Of a stretch of 64,000 bases of DNA, positions 25,390 to 33,276 are shown in pieces. The notes under the pieces were generated by a model. The model had not been told where the DNA came from, did no database searches, and saw only the letters and a list, made by a program, of their open reading frames with translations. Each line of letters opens with the position of its first letter. Positions within the stretch are counted from its first letter, which is position 1. Position numbers and translations under genes: made by a program. The DNA comes from Streptomyces durocortorensis (GTDB lineage: Bacteria > Actinomycetota > Actinomycetes > Streptomycetales > Streptomycetaceae): assembly GCF_031760065.1 (NCBI RefSeq), contig NZ_CP134500.1, positions 5,952,001 through 6,016,000 of the forward strand. The letters run 5' to 3'.

Positions 25390-25691
25390 TCCCTCAGCTC
25401 CGCCGCCATGTCGGTCATGTCGATCTCACGGGAGCGGAACAGGGCCGTGACGACGGCGAAACCGATCGCCATCTCCACCGCCATGGCGGTGATGGCGACC
25501 ACGATCAGGACCTGACCGTCGGCCGTGGCGGGCGCGATGTAGTGCCAGGCCGCGCCGGCGGCGAGGATCACCCCGCCCAGCATCAGCTCCAGGCCCATCA
25601 TCAGCATCACGATCGACTGCTGCGTCAGCGCCCCGAAGAGCCCGACGCAGAACAGCGCGGCGGCCACGATCAGGAACAGCTCCAGGCTCAT
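25386..25691 (-). CDS. nuoK: NADH-quinone oxidoreductase subunit K-like protein
   Basis: A 101-aa protein with three membrane helices. The two intramembrane glutamates needed for proton transfer are present, in MGLELMLGG (about residue 35) and MAVEMAIGF (about residue 73). Its size is normal for the family. It overlaps both nuoJ (ATGA) and nuoL (ATGA). Confidence 0.92.
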   Translation of the reverse strand: MSLELFLIVAAALFCVGLFGALTQQSIVMLMMGLELMLGGVILAAGAAWHYIAPATADGQVLIVVAITAMAVEMAIGFAVVTALFRSREIDMTDMAAELRE

Positions 25692-26248
25692 CGGCCCACC
25701 CCGCCCCGTACCGGGTCGTCGGGGCGGGGGTCCTGGAGCCTGTCACCGTACCGGTCGTACCGGCCGCGCTGGGTGGAGAGCACGACGGTCGCGACGATGG
25801 TCGCGAACAGCGCCATCCCCAGCGTCATCATGGTGAGCATCTGGGGTCCCATCAGGGACAGGCCCAGGTCCATGGTCGGATCGACGGGAGGCCGTCCGCT
25901 CCGGCGGGGCCAGGGGGCGAGCAGGATGCCGACGAGGAGCAGCACGAAGGACAGCGCGCAGACAGCCGCCGCTCCCCGCTTGTTGTGGACCATCGTCATC
26001 GGCGTCAGCCCGGCCGGGTTCATCATGAACATGATCATGAAGACGGCCATGATGGCCATCTCGATCGTCATCATCAGCACGGTCACGATGCCCAGATAGT
26101 CCAGGCCCAGCACGATCAGCTCCCCGCCCACACACAGCAGCGCGGTGAGCAGCGAAAACGTGGCGCGCGCCATCGAGTCGAAGCGGAACACCATGACGCC
26201 GCTCGCCACGGCGAGCACCGCGAGGACCCAGAACGCCGAAGTCGTCAT
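25688..26248 (-). CDS. nuoJ: NADH-quinone oxidoreductase subunit J-like protein
   Basis: A 186-aa protein with five membrane helices and two Met-rich segments (MMTIEMAIMAVFMIMFMM and MGPQMLTMMTLGMALF). It diverges from classical NuoJ but occupies the J position. I chose the ATG at 26248, 7 nt after the nuoH stop and preceded by GAGGGA; the upstream extension lies in nuoH. The unusual methionine density is worth noting in a locus with other possible metal ligands. Confidence 0.82.
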   Translation of the reverse strand: MTTSAFWVLAVLAVASGVMVFRFDSMARATFSLLTALLCVGGELIVLGLDYLGIVTVLMMTIEMAIMAVFMIMFMMNPAGLTPMTMVHNKRGAAAVCALSFVLLLVGILLAPWPRRSGRPPVDPTMDLGLSLMGPQMLTMMTLGMALFATIVATVVLSTQRGRYDRYGDRLQDPRPDDPVRGGVGR

Positions 26249-26255
26249 CGCTCCC

Positions 26256-27149
26256 TCACCGTCCGAGCACCACCACGGCCACCACGAGGGCCTGCGCCAC
26301 CGCAAGAGGGGTCAGGACGACCCAAGCCAGCTCGACGTACCGTTCCATCCGTACGGTCGGCACCCTGCGGCGCACCCACAGCAGGAAGGCCAGCACGGCC
26401 ACCGTCTTGACCACGGTCCAGGCCCAGCCCGGAAGCAGGGGGCCGTGTCCGCCGCCCAGGAACAGCGGTACGGCGAAGGCGGCGGCCACGACGATCAGCA
26501 GCCACCGTCCGCCGAGGAACAGCAAGCGGTCCACCCCGGACAGCTCGGCCGCCGCGCCGCCCGCCGCGTCCGCGCCCACCGGCTGGTCGAACGGTCCCCA
26601 GAAGGCCATGGCGAGCGCGCTGAGAAGGTAGATCCCGAACGCCGCCGGCATCCACACCGCGAACCAGAGCCCGGCCTGGGCGTCCACCACCGAGCCCACC
26701 CGCAGGGACTCCGCGCCGAGCGCCGCCGTCGTGATCGCCAGCATGTGCGGCAACTCGTACGCGAGCCCCTGCGCCAGGAAGCGGTAGCCGCCGACCAGCG
26801 ACAGAGTCGAGTTCGGCCCCCAGCCCGTCAGCCACACGGCCGCCCACGCCAGCGCCTCCATGGCGTTGAACCACACGATTCCGTCCGGCAGATCGGACAA
26901 CGACCGGAAGCCGAAGGGAAGTACGACGGCGGCGAGGACGGCGGCCACCGGGAGCAGCGCCGTCCCCAGCCGTACGAGAGGGACGTCGGCGGCCCGCGTG
27001 ATCCGCCGCTGCTTCACCAGCAGCCGCAGGACCTCGCGGCCTGCGCTCGTCGACCCCGCGTCGACGGTCGCCGTGACCCAGGCCGCCAATGCCAGCGCGA
27101 GAGGGAGGACGAGGGCGGCCCAGAGGGGAGCGGACTCAACCATGACCAT
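26256..27149 (-). CDS. nuoH: NADH-quinone oxidoreductase subunit H-like protein
   Basis: A 297-aa membrane protein with about eight helices. Segments such as GWGPNSTLSLVGGYRFLAQGLAYELP correspond to the NuoH quinone-chamber loop, where E. coli has GW-x-SN-x-K-xx-LLG-x-RAAAQ. Several acidic residues remain (AYELPH, FDQPVG). It is about 30 residues shorter than classical NuoH. The ATG overlaps the end of the upstream NuoB/D-like gene; an alternative start lies at 27143. Confidence 0.85.
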   Translation of the reverse strand: MVMVESAPLWAALVLPLALALAAWVTATVDAGSTSAGREVLRLLVKQRRITRAADVPLVRLGTALLPVAAVLAAVVLPFGFRSLSDLPDGIVWFNAMEALAWAAVWLTGWGPNSTLSLVGGYRFLAQGLAYELPHMLAITTAALGAESLRVGSVVDAQAGLWFAVWMPAAFGIYLLSALAMAFWGPFDQPVGADAAGGAAAELSGVDRLLFLGGRWLLIVVAAAFAVPLFLGGGHGPLLPGWAWTVVKTVAVLAFLLWVRRRVPTVRMERYVELAWVVLTPLAVAQALVVAVVVLGR

Positions 27150-28482
27150 GGGCTCCCGGCACGTGCTGAGGGGCCAGTTCGTCGAGGTCGGGATCCAGGC
27201 TCGCCACGATGAGCCGGGCGCAGGCGTACTCGGTGCCTTCGAGCAGTTCGGGCAGCGCCTCCAGCAGTGCCTGGGACGGGGGCACCTGGGTGTCTAGGCG
27301 ACCCCGAGGGCCGACCGGGTGATGGGCGGAGAGCGGGTCGCGGTCGTCGACGTGGCCGAGGGCCTGATCGAGCCCGTCCAGCCATGCGATCAGCCTCCTG
27401 TGCACGTCACCCCCCGGCTGCCCCCCGACTCGTTCGCCAACTCCCGCCGTGAGCCACCGCAGTGTCCACGACCTGCGTACACGCCGAGCCAAAGGGCGGA
27501 CGAGCGAATGGAGTTCCGCTCCGGGGGCACCGTCGAGCGTGCGATCGCGGGCGACGCGTGCTCTAGTCGCCGACTCCCTCCAGCCGGCGACACCGAGGAG
27601 TCTGCCGAGGCTGTCGAGGTGTGCCGCACATCGCCGCCGAGCGGCCTCGCCGACCGTCACCGGATCACCGGTCATGGCCCTGAGCCACGGCTCGTTCCAG
27701 AACGCAGGCCTGGACGGGGAAGGCGCGGGCACGGTTTCGACCTCCGCGCGCTGCACGACGTCGCCCTGGAGTTCGAGGTGCAGCACCAGTCCCGCCGGCC
27801 AGTCCGGGAGCGCGGGCCCGAGCGGCACGTGGAGCCGGTCAAGCCTCAATCCGTCCCGGTCGTCGGCCCTCTCGGCCAGGGGAAGGCCGGCGATGGTGCC
27901 CATGTGGTGGCCGTGGGCGCCATGTCCCATCCGGTCATGCCCCGTGGCGTCATGAGACATGTGGGGGTGATCTGTGCCGCCGCCGTCGGCCATGTGCCCA
28001 GGTGCCCGATGCGGGTCATGCCCGGTGTGATCACCGCCCTCGTGATAGCCGCCAGGGCCGTCGTGACCACCATGCTGCTCGTGGTTGTCGTGCCCGGCGC
28101 GGTGCTGCGGCGCCGGGGCGTGACCCTGCCGGTGATCGGTGTGCTCCATGTGCCGGGCAGGCTGGGCGACTGCCTCCAGGAGTGCGGCGTGCACGTGGTC
28201 AAGCGCATGCGCCGCGTGCCCGGCATCGGTGATGGTGACCAGCGCCTTCGGGCCCGGCACGCCCTGCCACAGCCGCTCCGCCCAGTCACCCTCGCGAACA
28301 GGAAGCGGGGCGCCCGCGAAGACCACCAGGTCCGCGGAAGCGGGACCGGCGGCCTGGGGCCACGCCCTGCGGGCGAGCTCCGCCTCGACGGCCAGCCTTT
28401 CGCGCGTAGCGCCCCGACCGGGCGCGATCAGTACGGCCGGCCGGGCCAAGGCCATCTTGCCGATGCCCGTCCTCAGGTCCAT
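27136..28482 (-). CDS. Fused, degenerate NuoB/NuoD-like protein with a histidine-rich insert
   Basis: A 448-aa soluble protein in the position of nuoB-nuoD. Residues 1-110 form an alpha/beta domain (RPAVLIAPGRGATRERLAVE, DLVVFAGAP, PGPKALVTI) like the degenerate NuoB2 proteins of Streptomyces. Residues 111-193 hold 22 histidines. Residues about 205-430 contain LELQGDVVQRAEVE and RRCAAHLDSLGRLLGVAGW, resembling the NuoD 49-kDa subunit. There are only two cysteines in the whole protein, so the four-Cys N2 cluster of NuoB is absent. It probably cannot pass electrons like complex I. The His-rich linker could bind Zn, Ni, Co or Cu. The start overlaps the nuoA end by 10 nt. Confidence 0.75.
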   Translation of the reverse strand: MDLRTGIGKMALARPAVLIAPGRGATRERLAVEAELARRAWPQAAGPASADLVVFAGAPLPVREGDWAERLWQGVPGPKALVTITDAGHAAHALDHVHAALLEAVAQPARHMEHTDHRQGHAPAPQHRAGHDNHEQHGGHDGPGGYHEGGDHTGHDPHRAPGHMADGGGTDHPHMSHDATGHDRMGHGAHGHHMGTIAGLPLAERADDRDGLRLDRLHVPLGPALPDWPAGLVLHLELQGDVVQRAEVETVPAPSPSRPAFWNEPWLRAMTGDPVTVGEAARRRCAAHLDSLGRLLGVAGWRESATRARVARDRTLDGAPGAELHSLVRPLARRVRRSWTLRWLTAGVGERVGGQPGGDVHRRLIAWLDGLDQALGHVDDRDPLSAHHPVGPRGRLDTQVPPSQALLEALPELLEGTEYACARLIVASLDPDLDELAPQHVPGAHGHG

Positions 28483-28829
28483 CGGAAGGCCCCTTCACGC
28501 CAGGCGTAGCCGACGCCGGCGAGCAGGATGCCGAGGAACAGGAACATCTCGACGACTGCCGCAGTGCCGATCTCCGGAACGACCTTCGTCCACGGGTACA
28601 TGAAGAGCATTTCCATATCGAACGCGAGGAAGATCATTGTCACGGGGTACCAGCGCACGTGGAAGCGCGATACCGGATGCTCCCGGGGTTCGAGGCCGCC
28701 GCTGAACGGGCCGGTGTGCAGCGGCTCTCGGATGGTGCGGACGACGGCCCCGAAACAATGCAGGAGGAACACGCCGGTCAGGACGACCGCGAGGAGAGAA
28801 GCGACGGGCCCCCATCGCGCGGCTTCCAC
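28473..28829 (-). CDS. nuoA: NADH-quinone oxidoreductase subunit A-like protein
   Basis: A 118-aa protein with three membrane helices (about 8-28, 62-82, 88-108). GGLEPREHPVSRFHVRWYPVTMIFLAFDMEM holds the NuoA loop, with the acidic FDMEM motif of helix 2. I chose the GTG at 28829 because AAGGGGGAG lies just before it. The frame is open for another 210 codons upstream and includes a membrane-like segment (see next entry), so a longer product cannot be excluded. It is the first gene of the nuo-like operon. Confidence 0.85.
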   Translation of the reverse strand: MEAARWGPVASLLAVVLTGVFLLHCFGAVVRTIREPLHTGPFSGGLEPREHPVSRFHVRWYPVTMIFLAFDMEMLFMYPWTKVVPEIGTAAVVEMFLFLGILLAGVGYAWREGAFRWT

Positions 28830-28959
28830 GTGCTCCCCCTTCCCGACGGGCGGACCGCTTCGACCCACCATCGGCAGGCAGCATCTCAGCGACCAATCCG
28901 CGAAAGTCGGAGCAACACGTACGAAGGCGAAATTTCGGTCTTGATTGTGAGAGGCGGCG

Positions 28960-29286
28960 ACGGACACGAGCTGACCGCGAAGAGGTCTCCGCGTCCTGAG
29001 TGCGAAGGCGGTGAACGGGACGACTCTCCCCAGCGGGACGAGGATCGCCGCGTGTGCAGGGAAGTCCTCGAAGTGCTGGAGCCCGCCGATGAGCATGCCG
29101 ATGCCGAACGACAACAGGAGAGAGGCGCCGATCACCACGAGCCCGCGGGCGAGCGGCGGCCGTCCCTGGGCCGACAGGAACTCGTCGACGAGCGTGGCGA
29201 CGAGGAGGACGAGGACGCCGACGACTGCCACCACGGTGTCGTGAGGTGCGGGCCGGCCGGTGAGCAGAGACGCGGGTACGTTCCAT
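28960..29286 (-). pseudogene. Possible decayed small membrane protein upstream of nuoA
   Basis: In frame with nuoA, codons between about 29234 (GTG) and 28980 have strong G/C third positions. They encode three hydrophobic segments (VVAVVGVLVLLVATLVDEF, LVVIGASLLLSFGIGMLIGG, ILVPLGRVVPFTAFAL). Coding character then fades and no stop occurs before nuoA. An ATG at 29286 with a good context is in a different frame, which would fit a frameshift. I do not recognise the family. Confidence 0.35.
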
Positions 29287-29474
29287 GGTGCGGTGGGCGC
29301 GTGGCAGCCGGCCCTCCGCCGAGTGGGCGGAAGCGGCGCAGGAACGCGCGAGGGAGCGGGCCCGAAGCGTGGCCGGTCGGCGAGACGGCGCTCCGGACGT
29401 GAAGAAGTGACCTGACGGTGAGCCAAGTGGGAGGGGACTGGGCCCGAGGGACGGACTGCCGCCACCTTGGCCTA

Positions 29475-29861
29475 CTACATGCGCAGAACGGCCGATGTGG
29501 GGCCGGATCCCACTGCGGGAAGAACCGTCACCGCAGCCTTGCTGGTGCCGGCGAGTACGGCCTCCGCGTCAAGCGGGGACACCGGCGGCGGAAGGATGCC
29601 GAACCCCGCGGGCGGCTGCCCGGTCGCACAGTCCTGGACGACGTGCGCCGAGTCCTCATCGGTGCCGTGGTCGTGGAAGGACGCCTGGATCCGATCGTGC
29701 ACATGACCGACGGGGACGGCGGCGACGCTCCCCGGTGGCGTATGCCCGGCGCTGCTGTCGGCACGGAGGCCGTGGGCGTACAGGAGCCCGAAGACCAGCG
29801 CTCCGAGCCACAGCAGTCGCGACCACGGCGGAACCAGAGAGCGCGTGCGGCGCTTGCTCAC
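29475..29861 (-). CDS. DUF6153-like small exported protein
   Basis: A 128-aa protein: a basic N-terminus, one hydrophobic segment (LLWLGALVFGLLYAHGL, about 15-33) and a His-rich exported part (HVHDRIQASFHDHG) with a lone Cys in VVQDCATGQP. This layout (signal segment ending in HG, then His, then C-x-GQP) is that of the Streptomyces DUF6153 proteins, often found next to DUF305 or metal genes. It lies 78 bp downstream of the M56 peptidase gene on the same strand, so it may be controlled by BlaI. Metal binding is inference. Confidence 0.6.
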   Translation of the reverse strand: MSKRRTRSLVPPWSRLLWLGALVFGLLYAHGLRADSSAGHTPPGSVAAVPVGHVHDRIQASFHDHGTDEDSAHVVQDCATGQPPAGFGILPPPVSPLDAEAVLAGTSKAAVTVLPAVGSGPTSAVLRM

Positions 29862-29939
29862 GCCTCAGGTTCCGTGACCACGGCGCGATCATGGCCAGCC
29901 CGGGGGACGCGGCTGGACCGGGTGCGCCGGCCCGTACCG

Positions 29940-30848
29940 TCAGACGCCGGGCGGGCAGGCCACCAGCAGCGGCAGGAGCGGGATGGCCAGGGTCACGGAG
30001 GCCACCGAGCCGCAGAGAGCCGGGTGAGGGGCCCGACGCGGGCCGAGGATGCGCTCGATGCGGAGGAGGACCGTCGAGCCGCCCGCGCCGAACGCGGCCT
30101 TCGGAGCCCGGCCGGCGGCCATTTCGTACATCGCGGTCGCCAGAACCACGTGGGAATGGCTTCGCAGGGCGCGGTCGTCCGCGATCATCTCAAGCAGCAC
30201 AGCCATCTCATCGCGTCCCCGGCGGGCGAGCGGCACCCAGGGAAAGACGGTGGCGAAGGCCTGAGCAGCGGCGATCAGCAGATGATGGCGGCCGGCGATG
30301 TGCGCCCGCTCGTGCTCCAGGACGGCGTCGAGCTGATCTTCCGTGAGTAGCCGCACGGCAGCCTCGCTCACGACGATGCGGGAACGGAGACCCGGGAGGC
30401 AGTACGCGGCGGGGGTGCCGTGTGGCAGGACCGTGGCGCGCAGGCGGTCGGAGCGTACCCCCACCTTGTCGAGCCGGTCGCGGTGCCGGGCGCGCACGAT
30501 TCCGGCCCGCGCGACGTGGAAGAGGAAAGCGCCGCCGAAGGCGGTGACAACCGCGAGGGGCGTCGCCAAGGCCAGCCGGTCGGCTGTCGTCGGGTTCGGG
30601 TCCGGAGTTCCCGCATCCAGGCCGCAGGCATGCAGCAGCCCTACGAGTCCCGCGTGCAGGTGCTCGGTGGGCATGGCCAACTGGGACGCGGCGAGCGCGG
30701 TCGCGAGGGTGAACGACAGCATGAGGGCGAACCACACGGCTGCCGCGAGCGCCGGTGCCCGGTGTGGCCATGCGCTGCGCACCAGCAGACGTGGGGCAGC
30801 GACGCCCACGACGGCCGCGTACCCCAGGAGAGCAGGGGCCGCGTTCAC
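29940..30848 (-). CDS. M56-family (BlaR1/MecR1-like) membrane metallopeptidase
   Basis: A 302-aa protein with membrane helices at about 5-22, 33-55, 92-115 and 280-298. The zinc-protease motif is HERAH (His179-His183) in VLEHERAHIAG, with a downstream acidic EMIADDRAL that supplies the third ligand. Unlike BlaR1/MecR1 it ends at the last helix, so there is no extracellular penicillin-binding or other sensor domain. Relatives cleave their BlaI-type repressor after receiving a signal. The GTG start overlaps the blaI stop (GTGA). Confidence 0.87.
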   Translation of the reverse strand: MNAAPALLGYAAVVGVAAPRLLVRSAWPHRAPALAAAVWFALMLSFTLATALAASQLAMPTEHLHAGLVGLLHACGLDAGTPDPNPTTADRLALATPLAVVTAFGGAFLFHVARAGIVRARHRDRLDKVGVRSDRLRATVLPHGTPAAYCLPGLRSRIVVSEAAVRLLTEDQLDAVLEHERAHIAGRHHLLIAAAQAFATVFPWVPLARRGRDEMAVLLEMIADDRALRSHSHVVLATAMYEMAAGRAPKAAFGAGGSTVLLRIERILGPRRAPHPALCGSVASVTLAIPLLPLLVACPPGV

Positions 30849-31252
30849 TCCTTCGCCCGTCGTCCGACGTCTCGAAGGGCCTTGCGGAGCGCTGTGATCT
30901 CGTCGGCGTCGAGGTTCTCCACGAACTGGACGAGGGCCGCGGGCCGGTCCTCACTGGCTTCCAGGCCGTCCTCCATGAGCGCGGCCGAGTACGCCTCACG
31001 GGTCGCGACGGCCTTGTACCGCCAGACCCGGCCGTCTCTGGCGCGTGTCAGATGGCCCTTGTTGAAGAGGATGCTGGTGACCGTCGTCACGGTCGTGTAG
31101 GCGACATCGCGATGGAGGTTGATGTCGTTGACGACCTCACGCACGGTGGCGGGGCGGTTCCATCTCCAGAAGCGGTCCATGATCTCCGCTTCGAGCTCCC
31201 CCAGCCGGCGCATGGCCCGTGTCCTCTCCGCTGATCCCGCGTTCGAATTCAT
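30845..31252 (-). CDS. BlaI/MecI/CopY-family transcriptional repressor
   Basis: A 135-aa winged-helix protein. RRLGELEAEIMDRFWRW and ATVREVVNDIN...YTTVTTVTSILFNKGHL are the DNA-binding domain signature, followed by a charged dimerisation tail. I chose the ATG at 31252, which begins MNSNAGSAERTRAMRRLGE; the upstream frame is non-coding. It is translationally coupled to the M56 peptidase that probably inactivates it. The family controls beta-lactamase, copper and respiratory genes in different bacteria. No clear BlaI dyad was found in the 192-bp divergent region upstream. Confidence 0.87.
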   Translation of the reverse strand: MNSNAGSAERTRAMRRLGELEAEIMDRFWRWNRPATVREVVNDINLHRDVAYTTVTTVTSILFNKGHLTRARDGRVWRYKAVATREAYSAALMEDGLEASEDRPAALVQFVENLDADEITALRKALRDVGRRAKE

Positions 31253-31444
31253 AGTAGACGGGCAGCTCAGGGGACGGTCCCGCGCGGATGGAGCGGCTGT
31301 CGTCACGGGGCCGAGGCCCAGTTCAGGCCGTCTGGGTGATGGAGCTGTGGGCACTCGCGGGCACTTTGCGTAACCTCGCTACCAGAAGGGCACCGACAGC
31401 TACTCCGCCACCGCTTCGCCGGTCGCGGTGCGAAGGGGTGCTGG

Positions 31445-32731
31445 ATGTCGATGACGAGTCGTCGTGATCTGCTGGCGAGTACTGCAGGAGCGGTGGCGGT
31501 CACGCTCTTGCCCAGCTCCTGCACGGTAGGAGCGAGCACACCGCGGGAACGGCCGGTCACTACGCCCGATGGGCGGGTGGACTGGGACGCCTTGCGGGCG
31601 CAGTTCCGTCTGGAGCCGGGATGGGCGAACCTCGCGCTGTTCTACCTGGCCTCGCATCCGAAGGCGGTGCGGGAAGCAGTGGATCATCTGAGCGCTCAGG
31701 TCGACGCCAATCCTCTGGCGGTGCCCGCGGGGCTGGCGCTGCCCGACGGTCCGACTGGATGGCCCCGGGTACGCCAGGCGCTCGCCGCCTGTCTGGGAGG
31801 CCGGGCCGAGGAGATCGCGATGACGGCGAGCACGAGTATCGGGCTGGGTGTCGTCTACAACGGTGTCGTGACCCGTCCGGGGCAGGAGTTTCTGCTGACG
31901 GAGCTCGACCACAACTCCCATCGCACCGCCGCCCGACTGGCCGCCGAAAAGCACGGCAACACGGTGCGGCTGGCCTCCTGGTTCGCCGATTCGGCCACCG
32001 CGACGGCGCAAGGCATCGCAGCGGCGGTCGGCGAGGCGATCCGGCCGAACACCAGAGTCGTCGGGATCACCTGGGTGCAGTCCAGCACGGGGCTTCGGAT
32101 GCCGGTGCGGGCGGTGGCCGACGTGGTGCGCCGGGCCAATGAAGGGCGCAGTCCTGCCGACCGGTGCCTGCTGGTCGTCGACGGCGTGCACGGGCTGGCG
32201 GCAGTGGACGAGGACGCCGCCGGCCTGGGCGCGGACGTGGTGATCGCCGGAACGCACAAATGGCTGTTCGGCCCCAGGGGGACGGGGCTGATCTGGGTGG
32301 CGCCGGACATCCTCGACCAGCTGCGGCCCACGTTCGTGAGCTTCATCGGGAGCGGAGGAACAGCGGCCCTGTCACCCGGAGGGTTCCTGGCGTTCGAGCA
32401 CGCCTTCGCCCTGCCCGTGGCGGTGGCGTTGCACGAGCAGCTGGGCCGAGCACGCGTCGCCGCCCGCGTCACACGGCTGTCGACCCGGGTGAAACAAGGA
32501 CTGGGCCGCATCCCCGGTGTCACCGTGCACACTCCTGCCGACCCGGATCTGTCAGCCGGCATCACCTGCTTCAGCGTGGCCGGGTACACCCACCAGCAGG
32601 TCGTCGACCACGCCGCATCCCGTCGCGTACGGCTGTCCACCTTGAACTACACCCGCATCGGCACCGCCGTGATCAACACGCCGGCAGAGATCGACACCGC
32701 ACTGAACAGCCTTGCTGATCTCGCCCGCTGA
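31445..32731 (+). CDS. Tat-exported class V aminotransferase-fold PLP enzyme (isopenicillin N epimerase-like)
   Basis: A 428-aa PLP enzyme with an N-terminal twin-arginine signal (SRRDLLAS, residues 5-12), a hydrophobic stretch and a lipobox-like LLPSSC (Cys near residue 26), so probably a Tat-exported lipoprotein. The Schiff-base Lys is in GTHKWLFGPRGTG (about residue 277), DGVHG supplies the Asp, and TASTSIGLG is the phosphate-binding segment. Fold and motifs match the NifS/isopenicillin N epimerase group. The substrate is unknown. Cofactor-loaded export explains use of Tat. It is divergent from blaI. Confidence 0.85.
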   Translation: MSMTSRRDLLASTAGAVAVTLLPSSCTVGASTPRERPVTTPDGRVDWDALRAQFRLEPGWANLALFYLASHPKAVREAVDHLSAQVDANPLAVPAGLALPDGPTGWPRVRQALAACLGGRAEEIAMTASTSIGLGVVYNGVVTRPGQEFLLTELDHNSHRTAARLAAEKHGNTVRLASWFADSATATAQGIAAAVGEAIRPNTRVVGITWVQSSTGLRMPVRAVADVVRRANEGRSPADRCLLVVDGVHGLAAVDEDAAGLGADVVIAGTHKWLFGPRGTGLIWVAPDILDQLRPTFVSFIGSGGTAALSPGGFLAFEHAFALPVAVALHEQLGRARVAARVTRLSTRVKQGLGRIPGVTVHTPADPDLSAGITCFSVAGYTHQQVVDHAASRRVRLSTLNYTRIGTAVINTPAEIDTALNSLADLAR

Positions 32732-32754
32732 AAGTCAGCGCCTGCGATGGGGCC

Positions 32755-32889
32755 GTGAGTTCCGTCAGGAAGGGCGCAGCGCCACCGAAGAGGCCGCGTC
32801 TGCATGCGCTGCTCGTCCTGGCCGTGCTCCTCGGGCTGCTGGGCATGCACGCCATGGGGCCCGTTCCTGCGATCGCGCAGGAGCCATAC
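32755..32889 (+). pseudogene. DUF6153 N-terminal fragment fused in frame to a DUF305 gene
   Basis: From a GTG at 32755, about 45 codons read MSSVRKGAAPPKRPRLHALL...GMHAMGPVPAIAQ, the basic tail and hydrophobic signal segment of a DUF6153 protein. The His/Cys body is missing and the frame runs straight into the DUF305 start. This looks like the result of a deletion in a former DUF6153-DUF305 gene pair. Confidence 0.5.
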
Positions 32890-33213
32890 ATGAACACGCA
32901 CCGTAAGCTGATCCGCCGTACCGCCCTCGTCGCAGCCACCGGCGTCTCCGCTCTGGTGCTCGCCGCCTGCGGCGGCAACGGAGGAGACCGGCACGACATG
33001 GGCTCCATGGAGTCCACCACCGCCGCCCCCACCACCAGCGCGCCGGCGCCGACCGGTCAAATGATGATCAAGCACCACGAGGGTGCCATCGAGATGGCCG
33101 AGAAGGAGAAGGCGGAGGGCGAGTACGGCCCCGCCCGCGAGTCGGCCGATGAGGTGATCAAGGCCCAGACGTCAGAGATCGAGCAGATGAACAAGATGCT
33201 CGGCAAGAGCTGA
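32890..33213 (+). CDS. DUF305-family lipoprotein, shortened
   Basis: A 107-aa lipoprotein starting at an ATG preceded by AGGAG. The signal peptide ends in the lipobox LAAC (Cys near residue 25). The mature part has a Thr/Pro/Met linker (HDMGSMESTT) and MMIKHHEGAIEMAEKEK, the second HH-x-xAIEMA motif of DUF305. Normal DUF305 proteins have an earlier MIPHH-x-QA-x-EMA repeat and are about 200 aa; that half is absent. The double-His motif is thought to bind metal. It may be partly functional or a remnant. Confidence 0.7.
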   Translation: MNTHRKLIRRTALVAATGVSALVLAACGGNGGDRHDMGSMESTTAAPTTSAPAPTGQMMIKHHEGAIEMAEKEKAEGEYGPARESADEVIKAQTSEIEQMNKMLGKS

Positions 33214-33236
33214 CGGAAGCTCGGGACGCGTGCGCG

Positions 33237-33266
33237 GGGCACGACCGGTACCACCCGGCCGTGCCC
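33237..33266. terminator. Bidirectional terminator between DUF305 and DUF1015 genes
   Basis: 12-nt arms (33237-33248 and 33255-33266) pair with a single mismatch (a G-U wobble on the minus-strand RNA) around a 6-nt loop, between convergent genes. Confidence 0.7.
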
Positions 33267-33276
33267 GCTGCTGCGT

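Noticed and set aside
20596..29402. Complete NADH dehydrogenase operon
   Set aside because: No FMN/NADH subunits (E, F, G), no ferredoxin-like I subunit and no cysteine ligands in the B/D-like protein, so it should not be called a full complex I.
31253..31444. BlaI operator between blaI and the PLP enzyme gene
   Set aside because: Only a lone TAGTAGAC at the blaI start was seen; no dyad of the TACTACA type with the right spacing.
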